A program made the position numbers and the translations under genes. Positions 42,578 to 51,218 of a DNA stretch of 64,000 nucleotides are shown in pieces (within the stretch, counting starts at the first letter, position 1; the number at the start of each line of letters is the position of its first letter). The notes below the pieces were generated by a model, which was given only the letters and a program-made list of their open reading frames with translations, was not told where the DNA came from and ran no database searches. The stretch is from Streptomyces tirandamycinicus (GTDB lineage: Bacteria; Actinomycetota; Actinomycetes; Streptomycetales; Streptomycetaceae): positions 930,001-994,000 of the forward strand of contig NZ_CP029188.1 in NCBI RefSeq assembly GCF_003097515.1. Reading direction: 5' to 3'.

Positions 42578-45280
42578 ATGACCGACCCCGTAGCCATGCT
42601 TCCGAGCGAGCTCGACCAGCTCCCGGACCGTGACACCGAGGAGACCGCCGAATGGGCGGCCTCCCTCGACGCCGTCACCAAGGCCGCCGGCCCGCATCGC
42701 GCCGCGTACCTGATGCGCCGCACCCTCCAGCACGCCGAGGGTGTGGCAGGGCTCGATCTGCCCAAGCTCCTGGAGACGGACTACGTCAACACCATCCCGA
42801 CCGCCGCCGAGCCGCTCCCGGCCGGTGACGAGGAGATGGAGCGCCGGATCACCGCCTGGAACCGGTGGAACGCGGCGGCGATGGTCACCCGCGGCTCGCA
42901 GCACGGCGTCGGCGGCCACATCGCCACCTTCGCCTCCGCCGCCTGGCTCTACGAGACCGGCTTCAACCACTTCTTCCGCGGGAAGGAGGGCGGGGGCACC
43001 TCCCAGGCCGGGGACTCCGGCGACCAGCTGTACATCCAGGGCCACGCCTCCCCCGGCATCTACGCCCGGGCCTTCCTCGACGGCCGCCTCACCGAGGCGC
43101 ACCTCGACAACTTCCGCCGGGAGGCGGGCGGCGGCGGCCTGCCGTCGTACCCCCACCCGCGCAGGCTGCCCTGGCTCTGGGAGTTCCCCACGGTCTCCAT
43201 GGGCCTGGGCCCGCTGTCCGCGATCTACCAGGCGCGCTTCAACCGCTATCTGACCAGCCGCGGCATCAAGGACGTCTCCGCGTCGCACGTCTGGGCGTTC
43301 CTCGGCGACGGCGAGATGGACGAACCCGAGTCGACCGCGGCGCTCGCGCTGGCCGGTCGTGAGGGCCTGGACAACCTGACCTTCGTCATCAACTGCAACC
43401 TGCAGCGCCTCGACGGCCCGGTCCGCGCCAACTTCAAGATCGTTCAGGAGCTGGAGGCCCAGTTCCGCGGCGCCGGCTGGAACGTCGTGAAGACCCTCTG
43501 GGGCAACGCCTGGGACGAGCTCTTCCAGCTCGACACCACCGGCGCCCTGGTCCGCCGGCTGCGCGAGGTCCCGGACGCCCAGGTCCAGACGTACCAGACC
43601 CGAGACGCCGCCTACATCCGGCAGGACTTCTTCGGCAAGGACCCGGCGCTCACCGAGATGGCGAAGCTGCTGACCGACGACAAGATCCTCGAGTGCTTCC
43701 ACCTCTCGCGCGGCGGTCACGAGCCGCGCAAGGTGTACGCCGCCTACAAGGCCGCCGTGGAGTTCAAGGGCGCCCCGACGGTGATCCTGGCCCAGACGGT
43801 CAAGGGCCACACGCTCGGCGAGGGCTTCGCGTCCAAGAACGCCAACCACCAGATGAAGAAGCTGACGGTGGACGAGTTCAAGGCGATGCGCGACCTGCTC
43901 GACCTGCCGATCAGGGACGGCGACTTCGCCGACGGCCGGGTGCCCTACGGCCACCCCGGTGCCGGCTCCCCCGAGGTCCGCTACCTCCAGGAGCGCCGCG
44001 CGGCGCTCGGCGGCCCGGCCCCGGCCCGCCGCGTCCACCCGGTCGCCCCGCTGCCCGCGCCCGCCGAGAAGGCGTTCGCCGCCTTCGACAAGGGCTCCGG
44101 CAACCAGTCGGTGGCGACGACGATGGCCTTCGTCCGCCTGGTCAAGGAGCTGATCCGGGACAAGGAGACCGGGCGGCGCTGGGTGCCGATCGTCCCGGAC
44201 GAGGCCCGTACCTTCGGTATGGAGTCGCTGTTCCCCTCGCTCGGCATCTACTCGCCGAAGGGCCAGACGTACGAGCCGGTCGACCGCGACCAGCTGATGT
44301 ACTACCGCGAGGCGGAGAACGGCCAGATCCTCAACGAGGGCATCACCGAGGCCGGCTCGATGGCGGACTTCATCGCCGCCGCGTCGTCGTACGCCACGCA
44401 CGGCGAGACGATGATCCCCTTCTACATCTTCTACTCGATGTTCGGCTGGCAGCGGACCGCCGACCAGATGTGGCAGCTCGCCGACCAGCTCGGCAGGGGC
44501 TTCCTCGTCGGGGCCACCGCCGGCCGCACCACCCTGACCGGCGAGGGCCTGCAGCACGCGGACGGCCACTCGCCGATGATCGCGGCGACGAACCCGGCGG
44601 CGCTCACCTACGACCCGGCGTTCGCCTACGAGGTCGCGGCCATCGTCAAGGACGGTCTGCGCCGCATGTTCGGCGAGGCCCGCCCCGACGAGGACCCGGA
44701 CGTCTTCTACTACCTGACGGTCTACAACGAGCCGATGCCGCAGCCCGCGAAGCCGGAGGGCGTGGACGAGGGCATCGTCCGCGGTCTCTACCGGTTCAGG
44801 GCGGGCGAGGGCGAGGCGGGCGACCCGCGCATCCAGCTCCTCGCCTCGGGCACGGCGATCCACTGGGCGCTGGAGGCGCAGCGCCTGCTGGCCGCCGAGT
44901 GGGGCGTCACGGCGGACGTGTGGTCGGCGACCTCCTGGACCGAGCTGCGGCGCGACGCGCTGGAGGCGGACGAGGCACTGCTGCGCGGCGAGTCCCGCGT
45001 CCCGTACGTGCGTCAGGCCCTGGAGGGCGCCGAGGGTCCGGTCCTCGCGGTGAGCGACTACATGCGGCAGGTGCCGGACCAGATCGCGCAGTGGGTGGAG
45101 CAGGACTGGTCCTCGCTGGGCGCCGACGGCTTCGGCCTGTCGGACACCCGCGAGTCGGCGCGCCGCCACTTCGGTGTCGACGCGCAGTCGGTCGTGGTCG
45201 CGGCACTGGCGCAGCTCGCCCGCCGCGGCGAGGTGCCGGCGTCCGCGGTCAAGGAGGCACGCGAGCGCTACGGCTTCTGA
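42578..45280 (+). CDS. aceE: Pyruvate dehydrogenase E1, homodimeric type
   Basis: Thiamin-diphosphate enzyme of 900 residues that decarboxylates pyruvate and acetylates the E2 lipoyl group. The TPP motif [32 protein letters not shown] is near residues 248-279. The C-terminal transketolase-like part includes [21 protein letters not shown] and [17 protein letters not shown]. Length and sequence match actinobacterial AceE. ATG 42578 with GGAAGG 8 nt upstream. It probably works with E2 from sucB and E3 from lpd, as in the mixed complexes described for Actinobacteria. Confidence 0.97.
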   Translation: MTDPVAMLPSELDQLPDRDTEETAEWAASLDAVTKAAGPHRAAYLMRRTLQHAEGVAGLDLPKLLETDYVNTIPTAAEPLPAGDEEMERRITAWNRWNAAAMVTRGSQHGVGGHIATFASAAWLYETGFNHFFRGKEGGGTSQAGDSGDQLYIQGHASPGIYARAFLDGRLTEAHLDNFRREAGGGGLPSYPHPRRLPWLWEFPTVSMGLGPLSAIYQARFNRYLTSRGIKDVSASHVWAFLGDGEMDEPESTAALALAGREGLDNLTFVINCNLQRLDGPVRANFKIVQELEAQFRGAGWNVVKTLWGNAWDELFQLDTTGALVRRLREVPDAQVQTYQTRDAAYIRQDFFGKDPALTEMAKLLTDDKILECFHLSRGGHEPRKVYAAYKAAVEFKGAPTVILAQTVKGHTLGEGFASKNANHQMKKLTVDEFKAMRDLLDLPIRDGDFADGRVPYGHPGAGSPEVRYLQERRAALGGPAPARRVHPVAPLPAPAEKAFAAFDKGSGNQSVATTMAFVRLVKELIRDKETGRRWVPIVPDEARTFGMESLFPSLGIYSPKGQTYEPVDRDQLMYYREAENGQILNEGITEAGSMADFIAAASSYATHGETMIPFYIFYSMFGWQRTADQMWQLADQLGRGFLVGATAGRTTLTGEGLQHADGHSPMIAATNPAALTYDPAFAYEVAAIVKDGLRRMFGEARPDEDPDVFYYLTVYNEPMPQPAKPEGVDEGIVRGLYRFRAGEGEAGDPRIQLLASGTAIHWALEAQRLLAAEWGVTADVWSATSWTELRRDALEADEALLRGESRVPYVRQALEGAEGPVLAVSDYMRQVPDQIAQWVEQDWSSLGADGFGLSDTRESARRHFGVDAQSVVVAALAQLARRGEVPASAVKEARERYGF

Positions 45281-45281
45281 G

Positions 45282-45357
45282 CCCGGGGCACCCCCGGGCT
45301 CGGAAACCCGGGGGGTGCCCCCGGACGCCCCGCGGTCCCCGGGCCGGCGGGGCGTCC
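45282..45357 (+). terminator. Double hairpin terminator of aceE
   Basis: The first stem pairs 45283-45298 with 45307-45324 (one or two bulges). The second is perfect, GGACGCCCCGC / GCGGGGCGTCC (45323-45333 and 45347-45357). The first stem starts two bases after the aceE stop codon. Confidence 0.8.
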
Positions 45358-45391
45358 GCGTTCCGTCCGCCGGGCGGGGCCCATGGACCCG

Positions 45392-45575
45392 GACGCCTCC
45401 CGCCCGCCGGACGCGGCCCACGGACACGGACGCCTCCCGCCCGCCGGACGCGGCCCACGCAGGGCGCCCGCGCCCAGCCGGAGGGGACCCACGCAGGCCT
45501 CCGCACCCCGCCTGCCGGACGCGGCCCACGGACACGGACGCCAGCCGCCCGCCGGACGGGGCCCACGCGGGCGCG
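45392..45575. repeat. 37-bp degenerate tandem repeat array
   Basis: The unit opens GACGCCTCCCGCCCGCCGG and ends CACGGACACG. Copies 1 and 2 (from 45392 and 45429) are nearly identical; two further copies (about 45497 and 45537) are diverged. There is no coding signal. It lies between the aceE terminator and the WYL regulator. Confidence 0.85.
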
Positions 45576-45586
45576 CGCGTTGCCGC

Positions 45587-45592
45587 GACAAT
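45587..45592 (+). promoter_or_regulatory. -10 element of the WYL regulator gene
   Basis: GACAAT ends 7 nt before the ATG at 45600, consistent with a leaderless transcript. Confidence 0.4.
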
Positions 45593-45599
45593 GGCCGGC

Positions 45600-46586
45600 A
45601 TGCGCGCTGCCCGGCTCATCAAGATGGTTCTGCTGCTCCAGTCCCGGCCCTCCATGACCGCCGCCGAGCTCGCCCACGAGCTGGAGGTCTCCGAACGGAC
45701 CGTCACCCGGGACGCGCTCGCCCTGTCGGAGGCGGGGGTTCCGGTGTACGCGGACCGCGGGAGGGCGGGCGGCTACCGGCTCGTCGGCGGGTACCGGACG
45801 CGGCTGACCGGGCTCGCCAGGAGCGAGGCCGAGGCGCTGTTCCTGTCCGGGGTGCCCGGGGCACTGCGTGAGATGGGACTGGAGGACGCGGCCTCCGCCG
45901 CGCGGCTCAAGGTCTCCGCCGCGCTGCTCCCGGCGCTCCGGGACGCCTCCCGCAGCGCGGCGCAGCGGTTCCATCTGGACGCGCCCGGCTGGTACCACGA
46001 GCCGGAGACGCCGGACCTGCTGCCGGTGGTCGCCGAGGCCGTGTGGGACGACCGCGTGGTGGCCGCCCGCTACCGGGACGCCGAGCGGCGGCTGGAGCCG
46101 TACGGCCTCGTACTGAAGGCCGGCGTCTGGTACCTGTGCGCCTTCGCCGACGGCACGTCGTTCCGCGTCTACCGCATCGACCGGTTCACGGCCGTCTCCC
46201 TGACCGCCGAGCACTTCGAACGGGACGCGTCGTTCGATCTGCCGGCCTTCTGGGAGGAGCGCGCCGCGCAGTTCGCCCGCTCCATCCTGCGGGCCGAGGT
46301 GGTGCTGCGGCTGTCCCCGGACGCGGCCAGCCGGCTGCCGCACGTCACCGACCGGGCGGCGGCCGGGGAGGCGCTGGAGACGGCGGGCCCGGCGGACGAC
46401 CGGGGGTGGCGCACGGTCACGCTGCCGGTGGAGTCCGAGCAGGTGGCGTTCACCCAGCTCCTCGCGCTCGGAGCGGAGGCGGAGGTGCTGCGGCCCGCGG
46501 GCCTCCGCGAGCGGTTCGCGGAGGCCGCGGCCCGGCTGCACGACCTCTACGGGGGCCGGTCCCGCGGCGGCGCCGCCCAGCGGTAG
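45600..46586 (+). CDS. WYL-domain transcriptional regulator
   Basis: About 328 residues. The N-terminal DeoR-like helix-turn-helix (MTAAELAHELEVSERTVTRDALALSEAGVPVYADRGRAGGYRL) is followed by a WYL domain (PYGLVLKAGVWYLCAFADGTSFRVYRIDRFTAV) and a WCX tail. Such proteins are usually local regulators that bind nucleotides or nucleic acids through WYL. An ATG at 45591 would add three residues. It ends in the first unit of a 20-bp tandem array and faces an SDR gene, a plausible but unproven target. Confidence 0.9.
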   Translation: MRAARLIKMVLLLQSRPSMTAAELAHELEVSERTVTRDALALSEAGVPVYADRGRAGGYRLVGGYRTRLTGLARSEAEALFLSGVPGALREMGLEDAASAARLKVSAALLPALRDASRSAAQRFHLDAPGWYHEPETPDLLPVVAEAVWDDRVVAARYRDAERRLEPYGLVLKAGVWYLCAFADGTSFRVYRIDRFTAVSLTAEHFERDASFDLPAFWEERAAQFARSILRAEVVLRLSPDAASRLPHVTDRAAAGEALETAGPADDRGWRTVTLPVESEQVAFTQLLALGAEAEVLRPAGLRERFAEAAARLHDLYGGRSRGGAAQR

Positions 46587-46717
46587 ACGGCACCACTCAG
46601 CGGAAGACGGCTTCGCCCAGCGGTAGACGGCACCACTCAGCCGAAGCCGGCGCCGCCCAGCCGAAGACGGCGCCGCCCAGCGGTAGACGGCTCCGCTCAG
46701 CGGTAGTCGTCCGCCGG
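46568..46717. repeat. 20-bp tandem repeat array (7 units) across two gene ends
   Basis: Seven exact-length units from 46578, consensus CAGCGGTAGACGGCACCACT, with a half unit before them. The first unit holds the stop codon of the WYL gene. The junction of units 6 and 7 holds the stop codon of the convergent SDR gene, so its last residues DDYR are encoded by the repeat. No spacers are present, so it is not a CRISPR array. Confidence 0.92.
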
Positions 46718-47617
46718 TGCATCCTTGCCCCCGAACACGACGTCCTCGAAGTACGCCCAGGCGTCCGGCCGGCTCCCGTCGGCGTCCGTGAACCCGTACT
46801 CCTTAGCGAGCTGCCCGCTGGAGAGCGAACGGCCGTTCCAGCGGGCCCGGTCCGGGTCGGCGGCGAGGGCGGCGACCGCGCGCCCGAGGTACACCGGTGA
46901 TTCGGCGATGGCGAAGTGGGGCTGGTCGGCGATCGCGTCCCGCCAGTTGTCCTCGCGTACCCCGAACGTGTCCAGCATCTGCTCGGAGCGCAGGAAGCCG
47001 GGCGTCACGCACACCGCCGTGCAACCGGTGTCCTTCAGGTCCTCGCCCAGGGCGAACGCCATCCGGATCGGGGCGTTCTTGGTGAGGTCGTAGTAGAAGT
47101 TCTCGCGGAAGCGGCGGTTGGTCTCCGCCGTGCCGTCGGTGACCTCGACGACCAGCCCGCCGGGCCGGCGCACCAGCAGGGGCAGCGCACAGCTGCTGGT
47201 GATGATGTGGCTGCGGACGCCAAGTTCCAGCATGCGCAGTCCGCGGTCGAGGTCGGTGTCCCACATCTTGGTGTCCCAGAGCACGAGGTGCTCGCCGCCC
47301 CAGACGTCGTTGACCAGGATGTCCAGCCTGCCGCACTCCTCGTCGATCCGGGCGACGAGGGCGCGGACCGCGGCCGCGTCGAGGTGGTCGGTGGGGACGG
47401 CGATGCCCCGGCCGCCCGCGGCCGTGACCAGTTCGGCCGTCTCCTCGATCGTCTCGGTCGCCCGGCCGACCTCGCTGACCCGCTCCCTGGTGGTACGTCC
47501 GGTCACGTAGACCGTGGCGCCCGCCGCGCCCAGCTGTACGGCGATGGCCCGGCCCGCGCCCCGTGTCGCACCCGCGACGAGTGCGATCTTCCCCTGCAGT
47601 GGTGTCTCGGTCGTCAT
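46697..47617 (-). CDS. Short-chain dehydrogenase/reductase
   Basis: A 306-residue SDR oxidoreductase. NAD(P)-binding motif GATRGAGRA (16-24), with TGR TTRER after strand 2 favouring NADPH. LVNDVWGGEH replaces the usual NNAG region, and the catalytic pair appears in YYDLTKNAP (YxxxK) preceded by TSSC. The substrate is unknown. ATG 47617 is chosen because the frame upstream (to 48052) is an antisense shadow of the next gene. A GACA-N5-TGTC dyad (47642-47654) lies upstream. Its 3' end lies in the 20-bp repeat array. Confidence 0.9.
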   Translation of the reverse strand: MTTETPLQGKIALVAGATRGAGRAIAVQLGAAGATVYVTGRTTRERVSEVGRATETIEETAELVTAAGGRGIAVPTDHLDAAAVRALVARIDEECGRLDILVNDVWGGEHLVLWDTKMWDTDLDRGLRMLELGVRSHIITSSCALPLLVRRPGGLVVEVTDGTAETNRRFRENFYYDLTKNAPIRMAFALGEDLKDTGCTAVCVTPGFLRSEQMLDTFGVREDNWRDAIADQPHFAIAESPVYLGRAVAALAADPDRARWNGRSLSSGQLAKEYGFTDADGSRPDAWAYFEDVVFGGKDAPADDYR

Positions 47618-47767
47618 GGTGCGACGCTCGCACGTAATCCAGACATCCTCTGTCCGCATTCCCCTGACGTGTTCCGGCCGGACGCACACCCGGCCGCCTT
47701 TCCGCGAGACGGCAATTCGGCCACTCCGCGTGCGGGGGCCCCCGCGACCCCCGATGCTTGTCCCGTG

Positions 47768-48286
47768 ATGGACGAGACGGAGTTCTGGGAGATCATCGAC
47801 AGCACCCGCGACGCGGCCGAGGGCGACCCCGAGGACCACGCCGACCTGCTGGTCGAACGGCTGCTGCAGCTCGACCCCGACTCCGTACTGGACTTCGCGC
47901 GGCACTTCGAGGCCCGCTACAACCGCGCGTACCGCTGGGATCTGTGGGGTGCGGCCACCGTGCTGCTCGGCGGCGCGAGCGACGACGCGTTCGACTACTT
48001 CCGCTGCTGGCTGATCGGCCAGGGCCGGGAGGTCTTCGAGGGCGCGGTGCATGCCCCGGACTCCCTTGCCGAACTGCTGGACGACTTCGACGAGGAGATC
48101 GACGGCGACGGTGAGGAGCTGGGGTACGCGGCGGACGAGGCGTACGAGCAGCTCACCGGAACGGCCGCACCCGATCTGGGGATCGCGGCGCAGCCCGCGG
48201 AGCCGGAGGGCGCCCCCTTCGACCTGGAGAGCGACCGTGTGCTCGCGGAGCGGTTCCCGGCACTGTGGGAGCGCTTCGGGTCGTAG
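47768..48286 (+). CDS. DUF4240 domain protein
   Basis: A 172-residue acidic soluble protein. MDETEFWEIIDSTRDAAEGD and the YRWDLWGAATVLLGGASDDAFDYFRCWLIGQGREVFEGAV core match the DUF4240 family. No enzymatic function is known. An in-frame GTG directly before (47765) lies 6 nt after GATGCT and could be a leaderless start, adding one residue. It is divergent from the SDR gene across 150 bp. Confidence 0.88.
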   Translation: MDETEFWEIIDSTRDAAEGDPEDHADLLVERLLQLDPDSVLDFARHFEARYNRAYRWDLWGAATVLLGGASDDAFDYFRCWLIGQGREVFEGAVHAPDSLAELLDDFDEEIDGDGEELGYAADEAYEQLTGTAAPDLGIAAQPAEPEGAPFDLESDRVLAERFPALWERFGS

Positions 48287-48543
48287 GCGGCCCGGTCCGC
48301 GGCCGGGGGCGGTGCCCGGGCTGCCCGGGCTGCCCGGGGGTGTCCGGGCCCCCGGAGCGGCCCGGGGTGTCCGTTCCCGGGCGGGGTACGGCCGGAGCCC
48401 GAACCCTCGCCGAAGCTCGAACCCTCGCCCCCCCGAACCCTCGCCGGGGCTCGAACCTCCGCCCGAGTCCGGGCCCGCAGGGCGCCCCGGAGGCGTCCAC
48501 GGACGGAGTACGCGCGGTACACGGACGGGTGACGCGTCCGGCC

Positions 48544-48558
48544 CTGACGTACGGTCAG
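48544..48558. promoter_or_regulatory. TetR-type operator
   Basis: CTGACGTACGGTCAG, arms CTGAC/GTCAG, placed just upstream of the -35 region of the TetR-family gene. Sites of this form are common for autoregulated TetR proteins in Actinobacteria. Confidence 0.6.
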
Positions 48559-48580
48559 TGGCGTCGGCCCACGGCGGGCG

Positions 48581-48586
48581 TAGGCT
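48581..48586 (+). promoter_or_regulatory. -10 element of the TetR gene
   Basis: TAGGCT ends 6 nt before the GTG at 48593, fitting a leaderless transcript. Confidence 0.5.
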
Positions 48587-48592
48587 CGTCCG

Positions 48593-49261
48593 GTGAGCAC
48601 CACGCCGCCGTCACCGCGCCGGCCGCTGACCGAGCGCCGCAAGGCCGCGACCCGGCTCGAGATCGCCCGAGCCGCCGCGGAACTGTTCACCGAGCACGGC
48701 CCGGACGCCACCTCGGCCGAGGAGATCGCGGACCGTGCCGGGGTGGCCCTGCGCACGTTCTACCGGTACTTCCGCAACAAGCACGATGCCGTCGGCCCGT
48801 TGCTGGCCGTGGGCGCGGAGCGCTGGCGGGCACTGCTCGCGGCCACCGGCCCGGGCACCCCGCTGCCCGAGGCGCTGGAGCGGACGCTGGCCGAGGCGCT
48901 CGCGGTGCCGGTGGGCGGGACCGCCGAGGGTCTGCGCCGCACCCGGGCGCTGCTGCGCACGGCGCTGCGGGACCCGGCGCTACGCGCGGTCTGGTACCGG
49001 GTGAACCAGGAGTCCGAGGAGCGGCTGGTCCCGGTGCTCGCCCGGCTGGCCGGGCCGGACTCCGACCCGCTGGAACTGCGGCTCACCGCGGCGGTCGCCG
49101 TGGACGCGCTGCGCATCGGGCTGGAGGTGTGGGCCGCCGACGCGCCGCCCGGGGCCGCGGGCGCCGGCACGGGGTCGCCCGCGGGGCCGGCGTTGCGGTG
49201 TCTGCGGGAACTGTCCGGCGGGCTCCGCCCGTTGGCGCCCGTGACCCCGGCTGCCCGGTGA
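48593..49261 (+). CDS. TetR-family transcriptional regulator
   Basis: A 222-residue regulator. The N-terminal helix-turn-helix is standard (RLEIARAAAELFTEHGPDATSAEEIADRAGVALRTFYRYFRNKHDAV, about residues 20-66). The C-terminal ligand domain is Arg/Ala/Leu-rich and not diagnostic. A perfect dyad lies at the promoter, so it is probably autoregulated. Its stop codon falls inside a 21-bp direct repeat shared with the convergent GNAT gene. Targets may include neighbouring genes; none is certain. Confidence 0.92.
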   Translation: MSTTPPSPRRPLTERRKAATRLEIARAAAELFTEHGPDATSAEEIADRAGVALRTFYRYFRNKHDAVGPLLAVGAERWRALLAATGPGTPLPEALERTLAEALAVPVGGTAEGLRRTRALLRTALRDPALRAVWYRVNQESEERLVPVLARLAGPDSDPLELRLTAAVAVDALRIGLEVWAADAPPGAAGAGTGSPAGPALRCLRELSGGLRPLAPVTPAAR

Positions 49262-49307
49262 GCGGGCGTCCCATCGGCCCGGGCTACCCGGTGAGCGGGC
49301 GTCCCAT
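49254..49307. repeat. 21-bp direct repeat at the TetR/GNAT gene ends
   Basis: The copies at 49254-49274 and 49287-49307 are identical (core GTGAGCGGGCGTCCCAT), 33 bp apart. The TetR stop is in the first copy, and the GNAT stop lies just before the second. Confidence 0.85.
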
Positions 49308-49811
49308 GAGCACATCGTCGACGTACCGGCCGGCCAGGAAGAACTCGCCGGGCAGCACGCCCTCGACGGTGTAGCCCTCGGACTCGTAGAGACGGCGGGC
49401 AGGAGTGTTGTGGCCGAGCACCCGCAGGGTGACACGGGTCGCGCCCTGGCGGCGCGCCTCGTCCCCGGCGGCGCGCAGCAGTGCCCGCGCGACGCCCTCC
49501 CCACGTGCCCAGCGGGCCACCGCGAGGCCCTGGATCTGCCGTACGTGCTGGTTGCAGGCGAGCGGGGTGGGAGCGCAGAGCCGGATGTACCCGGCGATCC
49601 TTCCGTCGCCGGTCGCACCCCCGGTGACCGGCTCGGCGACCAGATGCTGCTCGGGTGGATGGGTCTCGTCGAAGAACGGGCGGTACGGCGGCACCGGGCG
49701 CGGCTGGACCGCGTGCAGCGTCGACCAGGTGGCGCGGTCGAGTTCGGCGAGGTCGGCGTCGTCGGATCGCCGGGCGGGACGTATGACGAAGGGCGTGCCG
49801 GGTTCGGACAT
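49284..49811 (-). CDS. GNAT-family N-acetyltransferase
   Basis: A 175-residue acetyl-CoA-dependent N-acetyltransferase. Motif A is QIQGLAVARWARGEGVARALLRAAGDEARRQGA, with the pyrophosphate loop in RGEGVA. Motif B is LGHNTPARRLYESEGYTVEG. The acceptor is unknown. ATG 49811 is supported by a CACATT element 7 nt upstream; the longer frame to 49892 has an unlikely composition and covers the divergent promoter. Confidence 0.88.
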   Translation of the reverse strand: MSEPGTPFVIRPARRSDDADLAELDRATWSTLHAVQPRPVPPYRPFFDETHPPEQHLVAEPVTGGATGDGRIAGYIRLCAPTPLACNQHVRQIQGLAVARWARGEGVARALLRAAGDEARRQGATRVTLRVLGHNTPARRLYESEGYTVEGVLPGEFFLAGRYVDDVLMGRPLTG

Positions 49812-49818
49812 GGCGGTC

Positions 49819-49839
49819 AATGTGTCATGAGGGCAGGAT
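49819..49839. promoter_or_regulatory. Compact divergent promoter (GNAT / TIGR01777 gene)
   Basis: Only 35 bp separate the two start codons. The -10 candidates are CACATT (minus, 49824-49819) and CAGGAT (plus, 49834-49839), each 7 nt before its start codon. The -35 region of each must therefore lie within the other gene. Confidence 0.45.
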
Positions 49840-49846
49840 GTGATGC

Positions 49847-50833
49847 ATGCGTATTGCTGTGACGGGCGCGAGCGGTCTGATCGGTTCCGCACTGGTGCGA
49901 TCCCTGCGGGCCGGGGGTGCGGCCGGAGGTCCCGGCGGAGATGTCGCCGAAGGGGCGGGCACAGGTCCCGCAGGAGGTGCCGACGGAGGTCCCAGCAGGG
50001 GTCCCGGCGGAGGGCACGAGGTGGTACGGCTCGTCAGGCGGCCGCCGCGGGCCGCCGACGAGGTCCGCTGGGACCCCGCGCGGCAGTTCGTGGACACGGC
50101 GGGCCTCGTCGGCTGTGAGGCCGTGGTCCATCTGGCGGGCGCCGGGGTGGGCGACCGGCGGTGGAGTGAGGAGTACAAGAAGAAGATCCGGGACAGCCGG
50201 GTGCTCGGCACGGCCGCGATCGCGGAAGCGGTCGCGTCGATGGAGGAGCCGCCGCGGGTGCTGGTGTGCGGCTCGGCGATCGGGTACTACGGCGACACCG
50301 GCGACCGCGCGGTCGACGAGAGCGCCCCACCCGGTGAGGGCTTCCTCCCGCGCGTCTGCGAGGAGTGGGAGGCCGCGGCGGCGCCGGCCGAGGAGGCCGG
50401 CGTGCGGGTCGCGTTCGCCCGCACGGGGCTGGTGGTGGCGCGCGAGGGTGGCGCGTGGGGCCGGCTCTTCCCGATCTTCCGTGCGGGTCTGGGCGGGCGG
50501 CTGGGCAGCGGAGACCAGTTCTGGAGCTTCATCTCCCTTGAGGACGAGGTCGCGGCACTGCGCCACATCGTGGACACGGACACCCTGTCGGGCCCGGTCA
50601 ACCTGACGGCCCCGGAGCCGCTCACCAATCGCGAGGTGACGGCCGCGATGGGCCGGGTGCTCAACCGTCCGACGCTGCTCACGGTGCCGCCGGTCGCCCT
50701 GCGTGTGTTCCTCGGCGAGTTCGCGGAGGACGTCCTCGGCAGCCAGCGGGTCGTACCGAGGAAGCTCCTCGACTCCGGCTTCGCCTTCTCCCACCCGTCC
50801 ATCGACGAGGCCATCCGCGCGGCACTCGACTGA
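49847..50833 (+). CDS. TIGR01777-family SDR epimerase-like protein
   Basis: A 328-residue extended-SDR protein like YfcH/SulA-type epimerases. The N-terminal NAD(P) loop is TGASGLIGSALV. VVHLAGAGVGDRRW, VCGSAIGYYGDTGDR, WSFISLEDEV and the C-terminal DUF1731 part (VPPVALRVFLGEFAEDVLGSQRVVPRKL) are family hallmarks. A Gly/Ala-rich segment of about 32 residues (25-56) interrupts the usual LRAGG-HEVVRL junction and looks like an in-frame repeat expansion. Function unknown. Confidence 0.9.
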   Translation: MRIAVTGASGLIGSALVRSLRAGGAAGGPGGDVAEGAGTGPAGGADGGPSRGPGGGHEVVRLVRRPPRAADEVRWDPARQFVDTAGLVGCEAVVHLAGAGVGDRRWSEEYKKKIRDSRVLGTAAIAEAVASMEEPPRVLVCGSAIGYYGDTGDRAVDESAPPGEGFLPRVCEEWEAAAAPAEEAGVRVAFARTGLVVAREGGAWGRLFPIFRAGLGGRLGSGDQFWSFISLEDEVAALRHIVDTDTLSGPVNLTAPEPLTNREVTAAMGRVLNRPTLLTVPPVALRVFLGEFAEDVLGSQRVVPRKLLDSGFAFSHPSIDEAIRAALD

Positions 50834-50844
50834 CGCGACACGGC

Positions 50845-50900
50845 CGATCGGCAATCGGCAATCGGCAATCGGCGGTCAGCGGTCAGCGGTCAGCGGTCGA
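50845..50900. repeat. 7-bp tandem repeat array and GC-rich spacer
   Basis: Eight heptamers: CGATCGG, then CAATCGG three times, CGGTCAG three times and CGGTCGA. They begin 11 bp after the stop of the TIGR01777 gene. The remaining spacer to 51218 has GGCACGGTCCCGGA-like repeats and no gene. Confidence 0.85.
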
Positions 50901-51218
50901 CGGTGGGCAGCGCGGTCCCGGGGCGGCGCGGTCCCAGGGGCACGGTCCCGGAACGGCACGGTCCCGGACGGCGCCGGGCGCCCGTGACGCACACCCGGCG
51001 CGTCGGCACACGAACGATTGCGCCCTCCGCGCGCCCCGGCGCGTACCCCGGTCCGAAGCCGGTCGCACGGACCGGCGGCACCGTGCTCCCGGGCGCCCGC
51101 CGCGCGCGCGTGGATTCCCGCGGCCGGGTTTCTACCCTCGTTCCGAACTTCGGCATTCCGCCAGCCGGTTGGGGGCATGAGGACCCCACAACAGCCGCGC
51201 CGACCTCGGGAGGGGCAC

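Larger units (their letters stand above)
48287..48592. other. Gap before the TetR gene
   Basis: No gene. The left part has GC-rich repeats, including GCTCGAACCCTCGCC-like units (48405-48450). The right end holds the TetR-type operator (48544-48558) and the -10 element TAGGCT (48581-48586). Confidence 0.6.

Noticed and set aside
45361..45599. Extension of the WYL regulator upstream into the repeat array
   Set aside because: The in-frame extension is only the translated 37-bp repeat (Pro/Arg/Thr text), and the -10 element lies 7 nt before ATG 45600.
46568..46717. Possible CRISPR array
   Set aside because: The 20-bp units are directly adjacent with no spacers, and no cas gene is in the window. 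It is a simple tandem repeat.
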